NCBI RefSeq assembly: GCF_900116895.1
Contig: NZ_FPCF01000001.1
Location: 1,140,505-1,204,504 of the forward strand
DNA length: 64,000 nucleotides
Reading direction: 5' to 3'
Origin: Pseudidiomarina donghaiensis
GTDB lineage: Bacteria; Pseudomonadota; Gammaproteobacteria; Enterobacterales; Alteromonadaceae
Shown piece by piece: positions 47,031-55,683 of the stretch (position 1 is the stretch's first letter; every line of letters begins with the position of its first letter). The position numbers and the translations under genes are program-made. The notes beneath the pieces were generated by a model that was not told the origin of the DNA, did not search any database, and worked only from the letters and a program-made list of their open reading frames with translations.

Positions 47031-50000
47031 TGCTTGTCGCACCCGCTTTTCCGAAATGGGATAGCGGGTGCCTAAGGTTTGCGCAAAAAAGCTCACACGG
47101 AGTTCTTCAAGCATCCATCGAATCTCGCTAATGTCTGCAGAAATAGGCTGCCCTTTTGGCACTTTAGCTAACAATTTCTGGTAATCACTCTGTAAATCAG
47201 TCAATACCAAGGTGTGTAGCCTATCTTTATTCGGATCAACCGGTAGTTTTTCTAAACGCCGCTCAATGGCTTGCAAATAACGCGGAATATCGCGCAATCG
47301 CTCAGCCCCAATATCGCTAACAAAGCCCCGATACACTAAATGATCTAACTGATCTTTAATATCGCCATGCGCCTGAATTTGGTCCAAGCTTACTTTGCCC
47401 TTTAAGCGCTTGCGAATGGCTTGGCTTTGCACTAAACAAGGCTCCACCAGTTGCGCAATAGCACTAACTCGTTCGTTTAACTCAGCGCGTGCATGCTCAA
47501 AAAGCTGTTTGAAGGCTTCGCTCGTTCGCGCTGGGTTGGCCGCTATAAACTCATCCAAAGCGGCCATAATGCAGTCGTGAATCAAGTCGTCAACTTTGCC
47601 CCACGGGTTGTAATACATGGCTAATTTGGCTTTATTTGAAAGCGATTGCTGCAAATAACGTACCGGCGATGGTAATTGCGCCAGCAATAAATGACGCAGG
47701 CCCTGGCGGTGTGCCTGCTCAGCTTGAATGGCGGTATCAAACAGCTCCTTGCGAACGCCTTCACCTTCAGGCACCAAGGCTGGATACGCCTTAATTGCAT
47801 AACCGCGTTGTTGCTGCTCTAAAGTTTGCGGTAACTCACCAAACACCCATTCCGTTGCTGCTTGCGGCGTTTCGTCTGCTTGCTTCACGGCTTGGCTTAA
47901 AGCCTGCTTAACTTGCCCTTGCATGCTTTGCTGTAAAAACTCAAGGTCACGACTACTGCGCACCCGCACACCCTGCTCATTCACAGCAGCAAAATTCATT
48001 TGTAAATGGCGTGGAACTTGAGTGCTGTCCCATGCATCCGCGGGTATTGTCACACCTGTCATACGCCGCAGTTTACTCGCTAAGGCGTCTAATAGCGGTG
48101 TAGAAGCGATCAATTCAGCGCTGCAGTCTGCCAAAAATGCCTCAGCGTAATTCGGTGCGGGGACAAAGTTACGACGTAAGGTTTTCGGCAATGATTTAAT
48201 CCACGCCACCACTAAGTCGTGGCGCAGAGCAGGAATCAGCCAATCAAAACCATCGGCTGTCACTTGGTTCAACAAAGCCAAGGGTATTTCAACCGTCACA
48301 CCGTCGTCTTCTGCTGTAGGCTCAAATACGTAGCTAAGCTGCAGACGTATATTACCCTGCTGCCAGGTGTTTGGGTAATCCAACGCGGTCACATGGCTTG
48401 CGTCTTGCGCCATTAAATCATCACGCTCAAAGCGCAACAGTTTAGGTTGTTGTTTGACCGCCTTGTGCCACCAGCCAGCTAATAGTTGTTCGTTGTATAT
48501 GCCAGCCGGAATATCGCGATCGTAAGCCGCATACAAGGCCTCGTCGTCTATCAAAATATCACGACGCCGTGACTTTTCTTCCAGCTCACGAACTTGCTCA
48601 ATCAGCGCCAAGTTATGCGCGACAAAAGGTAACGGACGCTTCAGCTGGCCCTGGACGAGTGCTTCGCGTATAAAAATCTCACGCGCAGCAACAGGGTCAA
48701 CCGGGCCAAACTGTACTTTACGCCGCGGTACGATAATCAAACCAAACAAGGTGACCTGTTCGTCGGCCACAACCGAGCCTTGCTTTTTCGAAAAGTGCGG
48801 CTCGTAATAATTGCGTTTCACTAAATGTTCGGCCGCCGGTTCAATCCATTCTGGCTCAATGCGCGCATTAGTACGCGCAAACAACCGAGAGGTTTCCACC
48901 ATTTCAGCCGCCATGACCCACTTTGGTGACTTTTTAAATAAGCCAGAGCCGGGAAAAATATAGAACTTACGGTTGCGAGCACCCAAATACTCATGGCCTT
49001 CTTGCTTTTGCCCTAGTTGTGACAACATACCGGTTAGCAGTGCCCGGTGTACCGCCTCATAGCTAGCTGGCTCTTGGTTAATGCGAAAGCCTAAGCTCCG
49101 TACTGTTTGCCGTACTTGGGTGTATACGTCTTGCCATTCCCGCACTCGCAGAAAATGCAAAAACTCTTGTTTTAAGCGTTTTCTGAATTGCGTTTTCGAT
49201 AATTCATGTTGCAGCTCGTTTAAATACGCCCACAACTTTAGGTAGCCTGCAAAGTCAGAATCTTTATCATGAAACCGCTGATGCAGCTCATCGGCTTTTT
49301 GCGCCCCTTGCTGTGGTCGCTCGCGTGGGTCTTGAATACTTAGTGCGGCCACAATCACCATCACTTCTTGCATACAACCAAATTGGTTCGCCGCCAACAC
49401 CATACGTGCCAAACGCGGGTCAAGCGGTAACTGGGCAAGCTGTCGACCTAGCGTCGTTAAGCGTGGCCCATTGTAGCCACGTCGCTTCTTAGCCTGCCCT
49501 TTGCGCTGCGGTGCTAACGCATGGAGCTCTTGAAGCAGATTTAAGCCATCATTAATGTAGCGCTCATCAGGGCGCTCAATAAACGGAAATTTGCGAATAT
49601 CGCCCAATTTCGCCGAGGTCATTTGCAGAATAACCGCCGCCAAATTGGTTCGTAAAATTTCCGGATCGGTATACTCGGGGCGCGCTAAATAATCCTCTTC
49701 GCTATACAAACGAATACAAATACCTGGCGCAACACGACCACAACGCCCAGCACGCTGGTTAGCGCTGGCTTGTGATATTTTCTCAATAGGCAGGCGCTGA
49801 ACTTTGGTGCGATAGCTATATCGGCTTATACGGGCAGTACCTGGATCAATGACATAGCGAATTCCGGGTACGGTTAACGAGGTTTCCGCTACGTTGGTGG
49901 CAATAACCACGCGTCGCGAACTGTGGCTTTGAAAAATACGGTTTTGTTCGGCCGCAGATAGCCGCGCAAATAACGGCAAAATTTCAGTATTGGTTAGCTT

Positions 50001-50750
50001 TAACTCGCCAATGGCTTCAGCAAAATCACGAATTTCTCGCTCGCCACTAGCAAATATCAAAACATCGCCCGGCGCTTCGCGTTGCAGTTCTAGTAGTGCA
50101 TCACACACGCCTTGTACGACGTCTAAGTCATCATTATCGGTGTCTGCGTCTTGCAGTGCACGGTACCGTACTTCAACTGGGTAGGTACGCCCACTTACGG
50201 TAATAATTGGGGCATTGCTAAAATGCTTAGAAAATCGCTCTGTTTCAATGGTGGCCGAGGTAATAATTAACTTCAACTCTGGCCGTTTTGGCAAAATGCT
50301 CGCCAACACGCCGAGTAAAAAATCAATATTCAGACTGCGCTCGTGTGCTTCATCAATAATTAATGCGTCGTAGCAGCTGAGCAAGCGGTCGTTTTGTAGC
50401 TCAGCCAATAACATGCCGTCAGTCACTAACTTGATACGAGTACCAGGCGCGGTTTCATCTTGAAAACGTACTTTGTAACCCACTACGCTGCCAAGTTCAG
50501 TTTGCAGTTCTTGCGCAATACGAGCAGCCACACTCCGCGCTGCTAACCGGCGCGGCTGGGTGTGACCAATCATGCGGCCTTGCTCTGGGTCGCCATAACC
50601 TAGCTCAAGCAGCATTTTGGGTAACTGGGTGGTTTTACCTGAGCCCGTTTCACCCGCAACAATCACCACCTGGTTCTTACTAATGGCGTTTTGAATGGTC
50701 TGTTTTTCTTGAACAACCGGCAATTCGGCTGGAAATTGAATGGCGTGCAC
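47016..50750 (-). CDS. hrpA: ATP-dependent RNA helicase HrpA
   Basis: 1244 aa DEAH-box helicase (E. coli 1300). Walker A GETGSGKT (33-40), DEAH in 'ALIIDEAHERSLNIDFLL', 'ITSATIETERFSKHF', 'TNVAETSLTVPGIRYVIDPG' and 'QRAGRCGRVAPG', then the HA2/OB region and a long C-terminal DUF3418 domain. The ~80-residue leader of E. coli HrpA is missing; a terminator hairpin lies 16 bases upstream of the ATG, so a longer start is excluded. HrpA resolves stalled ribosomes and acts on mRNA. Confidence 0.95.
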   Translation of the reverse strand: MHAIQFPAELPVVQEKQTIQNAISKNQVVIVAGETGSGKTTQLPKMLLELGYGDPEQGRMIGHTQPRRLAARSVAARIAQELQTELGSVVGYKVRFQDETAPGTRIKLVTDGMLLAELQNDRLLSCYDALIIDEAHERSLNIDFLLGVLASILPKRPELKLIITSATIETERFSKHFSNAPIITVSGRTYPVEVRYRALQDADTDNDDLDVVQGVCDALLELQREAPGDVLIFASGEREIRDFAEAIGELKLTNTEILPLFARLSAAEQNRIFQSHSSRRVVIATNVAETSLTVPGIRYVIDPGTARISRYSYRTKVQRLPIEKISQASANQRAGRCGRVAPGICIRLYSEEDYLARPEYTDPEILRTNLAAVILQMTSAKLGDIRKFPFIERPDERYINDGLNLLQELHALAPQRKGQAKKRRGYNGPRLTTLGRQLAQLPLDPRLARMVLAANQFGCMQEVMVIVAALSIQDPRERPQQGAQKADELHQRFHDKDSDFAGYLKLWAYLNELQHELSKTQFRKRLKQEFLHFLRVREWQDVYTQVRQTVRSLGFRINQEPASYEAVHRALLTGMLSQLGQKQEGHEYLGARNRKFYIFPGSGLFKKSPKWVMAAEMVETSRLFARTNARIEPEWIEPAAEHLVKRNYYEPHFSKKQGSVVADEQVTLFGLIIVPRRKVQFGPVDPVAAREIFIREALVQGQLKRPLPFVAHNLALIEQVRELEEKSRRRDILIDDEALYAAYDRDIPAGIYNEQLLAGWWHKAVKQQPKLLRFERDDLMAQDASHVTALDYPNTWQQGNIRLQLSYVFEPTAEDDGVTVEIPLALLNQVTADGFDWLIPALRHDLVVAWIKSLPKTLRRNFVPAPNYAEAFLADCSAELIASTPLLDALASKLRRMTGVTIPADAWDSTQVPRHLQMNFAAVNEQGVRVRSSRDLEFLQQSMQGQVKQALSQAVKQADETPQAATEWVFGELPQTLEQQQRGYAIKAYPALVPEGEGVRKELFDTAIQAEQAHRQGLRHLLLAQLPSPVRYLQQSLSNKAKLAMYYNPWGKVDDLIHDCIMAALDEFIAANPARTSEAFKQLFEHARAELNERVSAIAQLVEPCLVQSQAIRKRLKGKVSLDQIQAHGDIKDQLDHLVYRGFVSDIGAERLRDIPRYLQAIERRLEKLPVDPNKDRLHTLVLTDLQSDYQKLLAKVPKGQPISADISEIRWMLEELRVSFFAQTLGTRYPISEKRVRQALTSV

Positions 50751-50765
50751 GACAATCCTAATGGC

Positions 50766-50802
50766 AATAAAAAAGCTGACGCTAGTTTAACAGCGTCAGC
50801 TT
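50766..50802 (-). terminator. intrinsic terminator after the CBS-domain gene
   Basis: Minus strand: 11-bp stem AAGCTGACGCT with its complement, 8-base loop, running into TTTTTTATT. It lies ~47 bases beyond the CBS gene's stop and just before the hrpA start. Confidence 0.9.
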
Positions 50803-50823
50803 AGCTTGTTAACGGCCTTTAAC

Positions 50824-50871
50824 TCTAGTTATGACTTTAGTTATGACTTTAGTTATGACTATAGTTATCAC
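50824..50871. repeat. 12-bp tandem repeat across the CBS gene stop codon
   Basis: About four copies of a 12-bp unit (minus strand AGTCATAACTAA). The first full copy encodes the last residues SHN and the stop; the further copies lie in the 3' untranslated region. Confidence 0.85.
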
Positions 50872-51268
50872 CCAAGTGCGCATCTATAGCGCGTAATACG
50901 TCGGTGCGCGTAATCACTCCGACAACTTGTCGCTCGGTGTCGATAACCGGGTATATTTTAGGCCGGTTATTGGTCATGTGCTGCGCTAAGTCGGTAATAT
51001 TCGACTCGGCATCCACGGTAACCACCTCACCGCGGTACATACAGTCAGCAACACTTGCGCCCTGCTCATTATGGTAAGTATCACGCAACATCGCGGCTAA
51101 ACAGTCTTGCTCCGATAAAAAGCCAACTAGTTTGCGCTCAGCATCAACCACAGGCCCGCCGCGTTGCCCCGTTTGCAGCAACAAATCAACCGCAGCTTCA
51201 ATGGTCATCTCTGGCTTGAAACTCACAGGGTGACGATTCATATAATCAACCACTTTTAACGACTGCAT
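50849..51268 (-). CDS. tandem CBS-domain protein
   Basis: 139 aa from ATG 51268, with GAGGT five bases upstream; a GTG two codons earlier is less likely. It consists of two CBS modules only: 'VVDYMNRHPVSFKPEMTIEAAVDLLLQTGQRGGPVVDAE' and 'VADCMYRGEVVTVDAESNITDLAQHM...VYPVIDTERQVVGVITRTDVLRAI' (in the latter the sequence reads IYPVID). CBS pairs bind adenine nucleotides and act as sensors. No effector domain is present and the partner is unknown. Confidence 0.88.
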   Translation of the reverse strand: MQSLKVVDYMNRHPVSFKPEMTIEAAVDLLLQTGQRGGPVVDAERKLVGFLSEQDCLAAMLRDTYHNEQGASVADCMYRGEVVTVDAESNITDLAQHMTNNRPKIYPVIDTERQVVGVITRTDVLRAIDAHLGDNYSHN

Positions 51269-51307
51269 AGACACCTCACAAGTTTTGAATCCATACAGTA
51301 ATTATAG

Positions 51308-52309
51308 TCAATCTTTATAAATCGCAACTTCCGCTTGGCCGCCCGCTTGGCGTTTTGCTCGGTACATACCTTCAGTGTTAAAAGGCATATGAACATTGCC
51401 ATCCTTATCGACAATAATCACACCACCCGTGCCGCCAGCAGGTAACAACACGTCATGAATAACGGTGTCACCCGCTGTGACCACGTCTAATTGCTGATAC
51501 TTCATGCGTGAACAAACATCCGCAGCCACATGGTAGCGAATAAAATACTCGCCATGCCCAGTGGCAGATACGGCACAACTATCGTTGTCAGCCCAAGTAC
51601 CGGCACCAATAATCGGCGCATCGCCAATTCGGCCCCAACGCTTACCCGTCATACCGCCAGTAGATGTGCCGGCAGCCAAGTTGCCGTGTTTATCAAGCGC
51701 AACAGCACCAACGGTACCGTACTTAAAGTTATCATCCATGTGCGCCCACGCAGTTTTATCTTGCGGATTGCCTACTTGTTTTTTCATGCGCTGCAGGGCT
51801 TTGAAGCGCGCGTCGGTATTAAAATAACTGTTATCCACCAACTCAAGCCCTTGCTGCTTACCAAAAGCTTCGGCCCCTTCGCCGCTGAGCATAACGTGCA
51901 CCGACTCTTCCATTACCTCTCGCGCCAACGCAATTGGGCTTTTAACGGTTTTAACGCTTGCCACAGCACCGGCTTCACGCGTCGCGCCATTCATAATGGA
52001 CGCATCCAATTCATGGTGCCCATCCCAGGTATACACGGCGCCGCGTCCGGCATTAAACAGCGGTGAGTCTTCTAAAATTTGAATCGCCACAACAATAGCA
52101 TCCATGCTGTCGCCACCTTTTTCCAGCACGGCATAGCCAGCATTCACAGCTTCTTGCAGCTTGGCTTCATATTGTGCTTCGCGCTCTGGGGTCATGCTGT
52201 CGCGGGTAATAGTGCCGGCACCACCGTGAATGGCGATGGCAAAGTTGTCTGCGGCAACGGCTTGCCCTGATGCCAGTGCCAATGCGGCTGTTAGTAGTAG
52301 TCGTTTCAT
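51308..52309 (-). CDS. iaaA: secreted isoaspartyl peptidase / L-asparaginase (Ntn-hydrolase)
   Basis: 333 aa with a signal peptide (MKRLLLTAALALASGQAVA). Plant-type asparaginase fold: 'FAIAIHGGAGTI', 'NAGRGAVYTWDGHHELDASIM' and the self-cleavage site 'DNFKYGTVGAVALDKHGN', where Thr becomes the nucleophile, followed by 'TSTGGMTGKRWGRIGD'. It cleaves isoaspartyl dipeptides and asparagine in the periplasm. GAGG of its ribosome-binding site abuts the left arm of a repeat element. Confidence 0.9.
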   Translation of the reverse strand: MKRLLLTAALALASGQAVAADNFAIAIHGGAGTITRDSMTPEREAQYEAKLQEAVNAGYAVLEKGGDSMDAIVVAIQILEDSPLFNAGRGAVYTWDGHHELDASIMNGATREAGAVASVKTVKSPIALAREVMEESVHVMLSGEGAEAFGKQQGLELVDNSYFNTDARFKALQRMKKQVGNPQDKTAWAHMDDNFKYGTVGAVALDKHGNLAAGTSTGGMTGKRWGRIGDAPIIGAGTWADNDSCAVSATGHGEYFIRYHVAADVCSRMKYQQLDVVTAGDTVIHDVLLPAGGTGGVIIVDKDGNVHMPFNTEGMYRAKRQAGGQAEVAIYKD

Positions 52310-52318
52310 TAAGTACCT

Positions 52319-52384
52319 CGTTGTTCGTTACTCGTGCGCTGCGCTGTTCGTCCGTGCTGCGCACTGTTCGTTGTTCGTTATTGG
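52319..52384. repeat. left (inverted) arm of the CGTTGTTCG repeat family
   Basis: TTGTTCGTTACTCGTGCGCTGCGCTGTTCGT-like units are the reverse complement of the tandem units at 52472-52561. It lies directly before the iaaA ribosome-binding site and divergently faces sbcB. About 90 bp of unrelated sequence separates the arms. Confidence 0.75.
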
Positions 52385-52471
52385 TTAGCCTTGTTTTAGT
52401 TTGAATTGTTTTTCGAATAACGACAAGCGCAGCGGTCGACACACACATAACGTTCATCGTAACCACGAGCA

Positions 52472-52561
52472 ACGAACAGCGAAGCGCACGAACAGCGGAG
52501 CGGACGAATAGCGAAGCGGACGAACAGCGAAGCGGACGAACAGCGCAGCGCACGAACAACG
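52472..52561. repeat. 16-bp tandem repeat, consensus ACGAACAGCGAAGCGG
   Basis: Five complete 16-bp copies with one to three changes each (52472, 52488, 52504, 52520, 52536) and a partial copy ending ACGAACAACG. It is non-coding, in the 322-bp iaaA-sbcB gap; together with 52319-52384 it forms an inverted pair. After it, ~70 bp lead to sbcB with a weak ribosome-binding site (GGAAA). Confidence 0.9.
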
Positions 52562-52631
52562 CCTTTGCTCTAACCGCAAGATTCAGTTAAATTGAGGACA
52601 TAATTTAACATACCGAAATCACGGAAATTTC

Positions 52632-54065
52632 ATGACTCAGCCAACGTTTTACTGGCACGACTACGAAACCTGGGGTGCAAATCCGCAAACCGATCGCCCA
52701 GCGCAATTTGCAGGGCTTAGAACCACCTTTGATTTTGAACCGGTTGGGCGCCCGCTAACCATTTATAGCCAGCCCACGCCTGACTTCTTGCCGCATCCGC
52801 AAGCGGTACTTATTACCGGTATTACGCCGCAACATGCATTAGCACAAGGTATGTGCGAGGCTGCATTCGCCGAAAAAATTGCGGCGCAAATGAGCACGCC
52901 CGAAACGGTCATTGTGGGCTACAACAATATCGCCTTTGACGATGAAGTTACGCGCAACTTATTTTATCGCAATTTTATAGACCCATACGCGCACACCTGG
53001 CAGAGCAATAACAGCCGTTGGGACTTAATTGATTTAATGCGCGCCTGTTATGCATTGCGGCCCGAGGGTATCGAATGGCCCTATCACGACGATGGCCGGG
53101 TGAGCATGAAACTTGAAGATTTAACCCGCGCAAATGGCATTGATCACGGCCAAGCGCACGACGCGATGTCTGACGTTTACGCCACCATGGCGGTTGCAAA
53201 GAAAGTTAAGGAGGCGCAGCCACGGTTGTTCGATTACGCGTTTGGGCTACGTCGTAAGCAAGCGGTTAGCCAACAAATTCAGTTAACTCAGTTTACCCCA
53301 CTTGCGCACATCAGCCCGTTTTATGGCGCGCACAATGGCTACCTCAGCGTGATTATGCCGCTGGCCTATCACCCTGAACAGCCTAACAGCGTGGTGTATT
53401 GGGATTTACGTTGTAACCCAAGTGCTATCGCTTCGCTAGACGAAGCACAGTTAATCGAGCGACGTTTTACCCGCCGCAGCGAACTTGCCGACCAAGGCAT
53501 AGAACCTTTCGGAGGCGGCCAGTTTGCGGTCAATAAATGCCCGTTTGTTGCCCCGATCAAAGTCATTGACGAAGCAGCGCAACAGCGCTGGAGCATTGAT
53601 TTTGAACAGTGCGAACGCCATCGCCAGCAACTTATCTCTGACCCGCAACTGCGTGAACGTATTATCAATGCGACAACCCATGCACGTGAGTTTGAGGCCC
53701 ACCACGACCCCGATTTAATGCTCTACAGCGGTGACTTTTTCAGTGATCAAGACCGATCCAATATGGCGATCATTCGTGCAACAGAACCTGATCAACTAGC
53801 CGGCTTAGCGCTTAATTTTGCCGATAGCCGTGTGCCAGAAATGCTATTTCGCTACCGCGCACGAAATTACCCTGCCACCTTGAATGACAGTGAGCTTCAG
53901 CGCTGGCGTAGCTTCTGCCAACAACGGTTGATGTCACCGCCGGCTAAAGCGCTTAGTGCTGAGCAGTTTATGATTGAGCTAGAAAACGCCAGCATGTTAC
54001 ACGCTGAAAACACCAAAGCCATGCGCTTGCTGAATGACCTATACCGATATGTTCAAAGCCTCTAA
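52632..54065 (+). CDS. sbcB: exodeoxyribonuclease I
   Basis: 477 aa (E. coli 475). DEDDh 3'-5' exonuclease: 'FYWHDYETWGANPQTDRPAQFAG', 'VGYNNIAFDDEVTRNLFYRN' and 'DHGQAHDAMSDVYATMAVAKK' carry the catalytic acids and His; SH3-like and helical C-terminal domains follow. It degrades single-stranded DNA in recombination and repair and interacts with SSB. The downstream GMC oxidoreductase gene overlaps its last codons. Confidence 0.96.
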   Translation: MTQPTFYWHDYETWGANPQTDRPAQFAGLRTTFDFEPVGRPLTIYSQPTPDFLPHPQAVLITGITPQHALAQGMCEAAFAEKIAAQMSTPETVIVGYNNIAFDDEVTRNLFYRNFIDPYAHTWQSNNSRWDLIDLMRACYALRPEGIEWPYHDDGRVSMKLEDLTRANGIDHGQAHDAMSDVYATMAVAKKVKEAQPRLFDYAFGLRRKQAVSQQIQLTQFTPLAHISPFYGAHNGYLSVIMPLAYHPEQPNSVVYWDLRCNPSAIASLDEAQLIERRFTRRSELADQGIEPFGGGQFAVNKCPFVAPIKVIDEAAQQRWSIDFEQCERHRQQLISDPQLRERIINATTHAREFEAHHDPDLMLYSGDFFSDQDRSNMAIIRATEPDQLAGLALNFADSRVPEMLFRYRARNYPATLNDSELQRWRSFCQQRLMSPPAKALSAEQFMIELENASMLHAENTKAMRLLNDLYRYVQSL

Positions 54066-55683
54066 CTTACATTTTGACTATGTTATTGTCGGCGGCGGCA
54101 GCGCCGGCTGTGTGCTTGCAAACCGGCTTAGCGAGTGTGGCAACTACCGGGTTGCGCTCATTGAAGCTGGCGGTAATGGCCAATCCTTTTTTAGCGACAT
54201 GCCAGGTGGCGTCATCCGCTTTATGCACAGCCGTAAGTTTAATTGGCTTTTTCGTAGCAGTGATCCGGCACCACTGCGCTCAGGTAAAGGCTTTTATACC
54301 CCACGCGGGAAAGGCCTTGGCGGTAGCAGCATGATCAATGCCATGATCTACACCCGTGGTCTACCCAGTGACTATGACCATTGGGCGGCTGTCAGTTCAG
54401 CTGACTGGGCTTGGCACAATATTCTGCCGCGTTTTAAAAAATTAGAGAACAATCAACGCGGAGCAAATAACTTTCATGGTGCCGAAGGCCCTCTGCATGT
54501 CAGTGACGTCCCCACCCACTTTGCCGCCGCGCGGTTGTTTGTTGACGCCGGCGTTGCTGCTGGCATTCCCTACAACGCCGACTTTAATGGTGAAACTTTA
54601 GAGGGCGTGGGCCCTTTTCAATTTACCATTCTCAATAACCAACGTTGGAGTGTGCGAAAGGCTTTCTTACAACCCGCCTTAGCACGTAAAAACTTAACCG
54701 TGTTGACCAATAGCCTGGTTGAGCGGGTTGTGTTTGAACATCATGGCCACCGACCTAAAGCCTGCGGGGTTCAATTTCGGCATAAAAACCGCAGCTATAT
54801 TGCCACCGCACGCCGTGAAGTCATTCTTAGTGGCGGCGCCATCAACTCACCCCAGCTGTTAATGCTATCGGGTGTTGGTCCAGCAAGCCATTTAGCGGAG
54901 TTTGGTATTCCTCTTGTCGCCGATAGCCCACAGGTTGGGCAGAACTTGCAAGAGCATGTCGACGTGATGGTTCATTATAAAAACCGCAAAAAAGACGGCA
55001 TTAGTTTGGCGCCTATTGGTTTAGCGAAAATGACAGCTGCTCTGTGGCAGTATGCATTTAAAAAGCGCGGCGCCCTTGCCGTTCCCCCGGCCGAAACTGG
55101 CGGTTTTATTCGCAGTTCTGAACGAGTAAAAGAGCCCGATTTGCAACTGCATTTTGTCTCCACACGCTTTAATGACAGCGGCTGGGATATTTGGCCAGCA
55201 TTGACCAACGGCTATGCGTGCCATGTGTGCGTGCTGCGCCCACAAGCGCGCGGTGAACTTAAGCTCAATAGTACTGATGCGGCAGATAAGCCGTGCTTTA
55301 CCTACAACTTTCTAGACAATGAAGCCGACCGAACGACACTTTTAAACGGTGTTAAACAGGTACGGAACATTATGGCGCAGGCCCCGTTAGCCGAACATAA
55401 CGGTGGCGAAATTTGGCCAGGGCCAACGGCAAATGATGACGAGCTCATGAAAAAAATTGAGCAGAACTTAGGCTTAATTTATCACCCTACTAGTACCTGC
55501 CGAATGGGAAATGACGCCAGTGCCGTGGTTGATCCTCAGCTACGTGTCAAGGGTGTGGAAAGTTTGCGTGTTATTGATGCATCTATTATGCCGACGGTTC
55601 TTAGCGGCAATACCAACGCACCAACCATGGTGATAGCCGATGTGGGCGCCGACTTTATGTTAGCCGACGCCCAACACCACTAA
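54049..55683 (+). CDS. GMC-family FAD oxidoreductase (choline/alcohol dehydrogenase-like)
   Basis: 544 aa from ATG 54049; ATG 54034 is also possible and neither has a good ribosome-binding site. FAD-binding 'FDYVIVGGGSAGCVLANRLSE', the GMC signatures 'PRGKGLGGSSMINAMIYTRG' and 'GAINSPQLLMLSGVG', and the C-terminal 'YHPTSTCRMG' with 'VLSGNTNAPTMVIADVGAD' place it beside AlkJ/BetA-type dehydrogenases, which oxidise alcohols at the membrane. It overlaps sbcB by 17 bp and ends one base before the convergent RND gene. The substrate is probably an aliphatic alcohol; unproven. Confidence 0.87.
   Translation: MFKASNLHFDYVIVGGGSAGCVLANRLSECGNYRVALIEAGGNGQSFFSDMPGGVIRFMHSRKFNWLFRSSDPAPLRSGKGFYTPRGKGLGGSSMINAMIYTRGLPSDYDHWAAVSSADWAWHNILPRFKKLENNQRGANNFHGAEGPLHVSDVPTHFAAARLFVDAGVAAGIPYNADFNGETLEGVGPFQFTILNNQRWSVRKAFLQPALARKNLTVLTNSLVERVVFEHHGHRPKACGVQFRHKNRSYIATARREVILSGGAINSPQLLMLSGVGPASHLAEFGIPLVADSPQVGQNLQEHVDVMVHYKNRKKDGISLAPIGLAKMTAALWQYAFKKRGALAVPPAETGGFIRSSERVKEPDLQLHFVSTRFNDSGWDIWPALTNGYACHVCVLRPQARGELKLNSTDAADKPCFTYNFLDNEADRTTLLNGVKQVRNIMAQAPLAEHNGGEIWPGPTANDDELMKKIEQNLGLIYHPTSTCRMGNDASAVVDPQLRVKGVESLRVIDASIMPTVLSGNTNAPTMVIADVGADFMLADAQHH

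Noticed and set aside
52472..52561. CRISPR array
   Set aside because: The 16-bp units are directly tandem with no spacers and no cas genes nearby.
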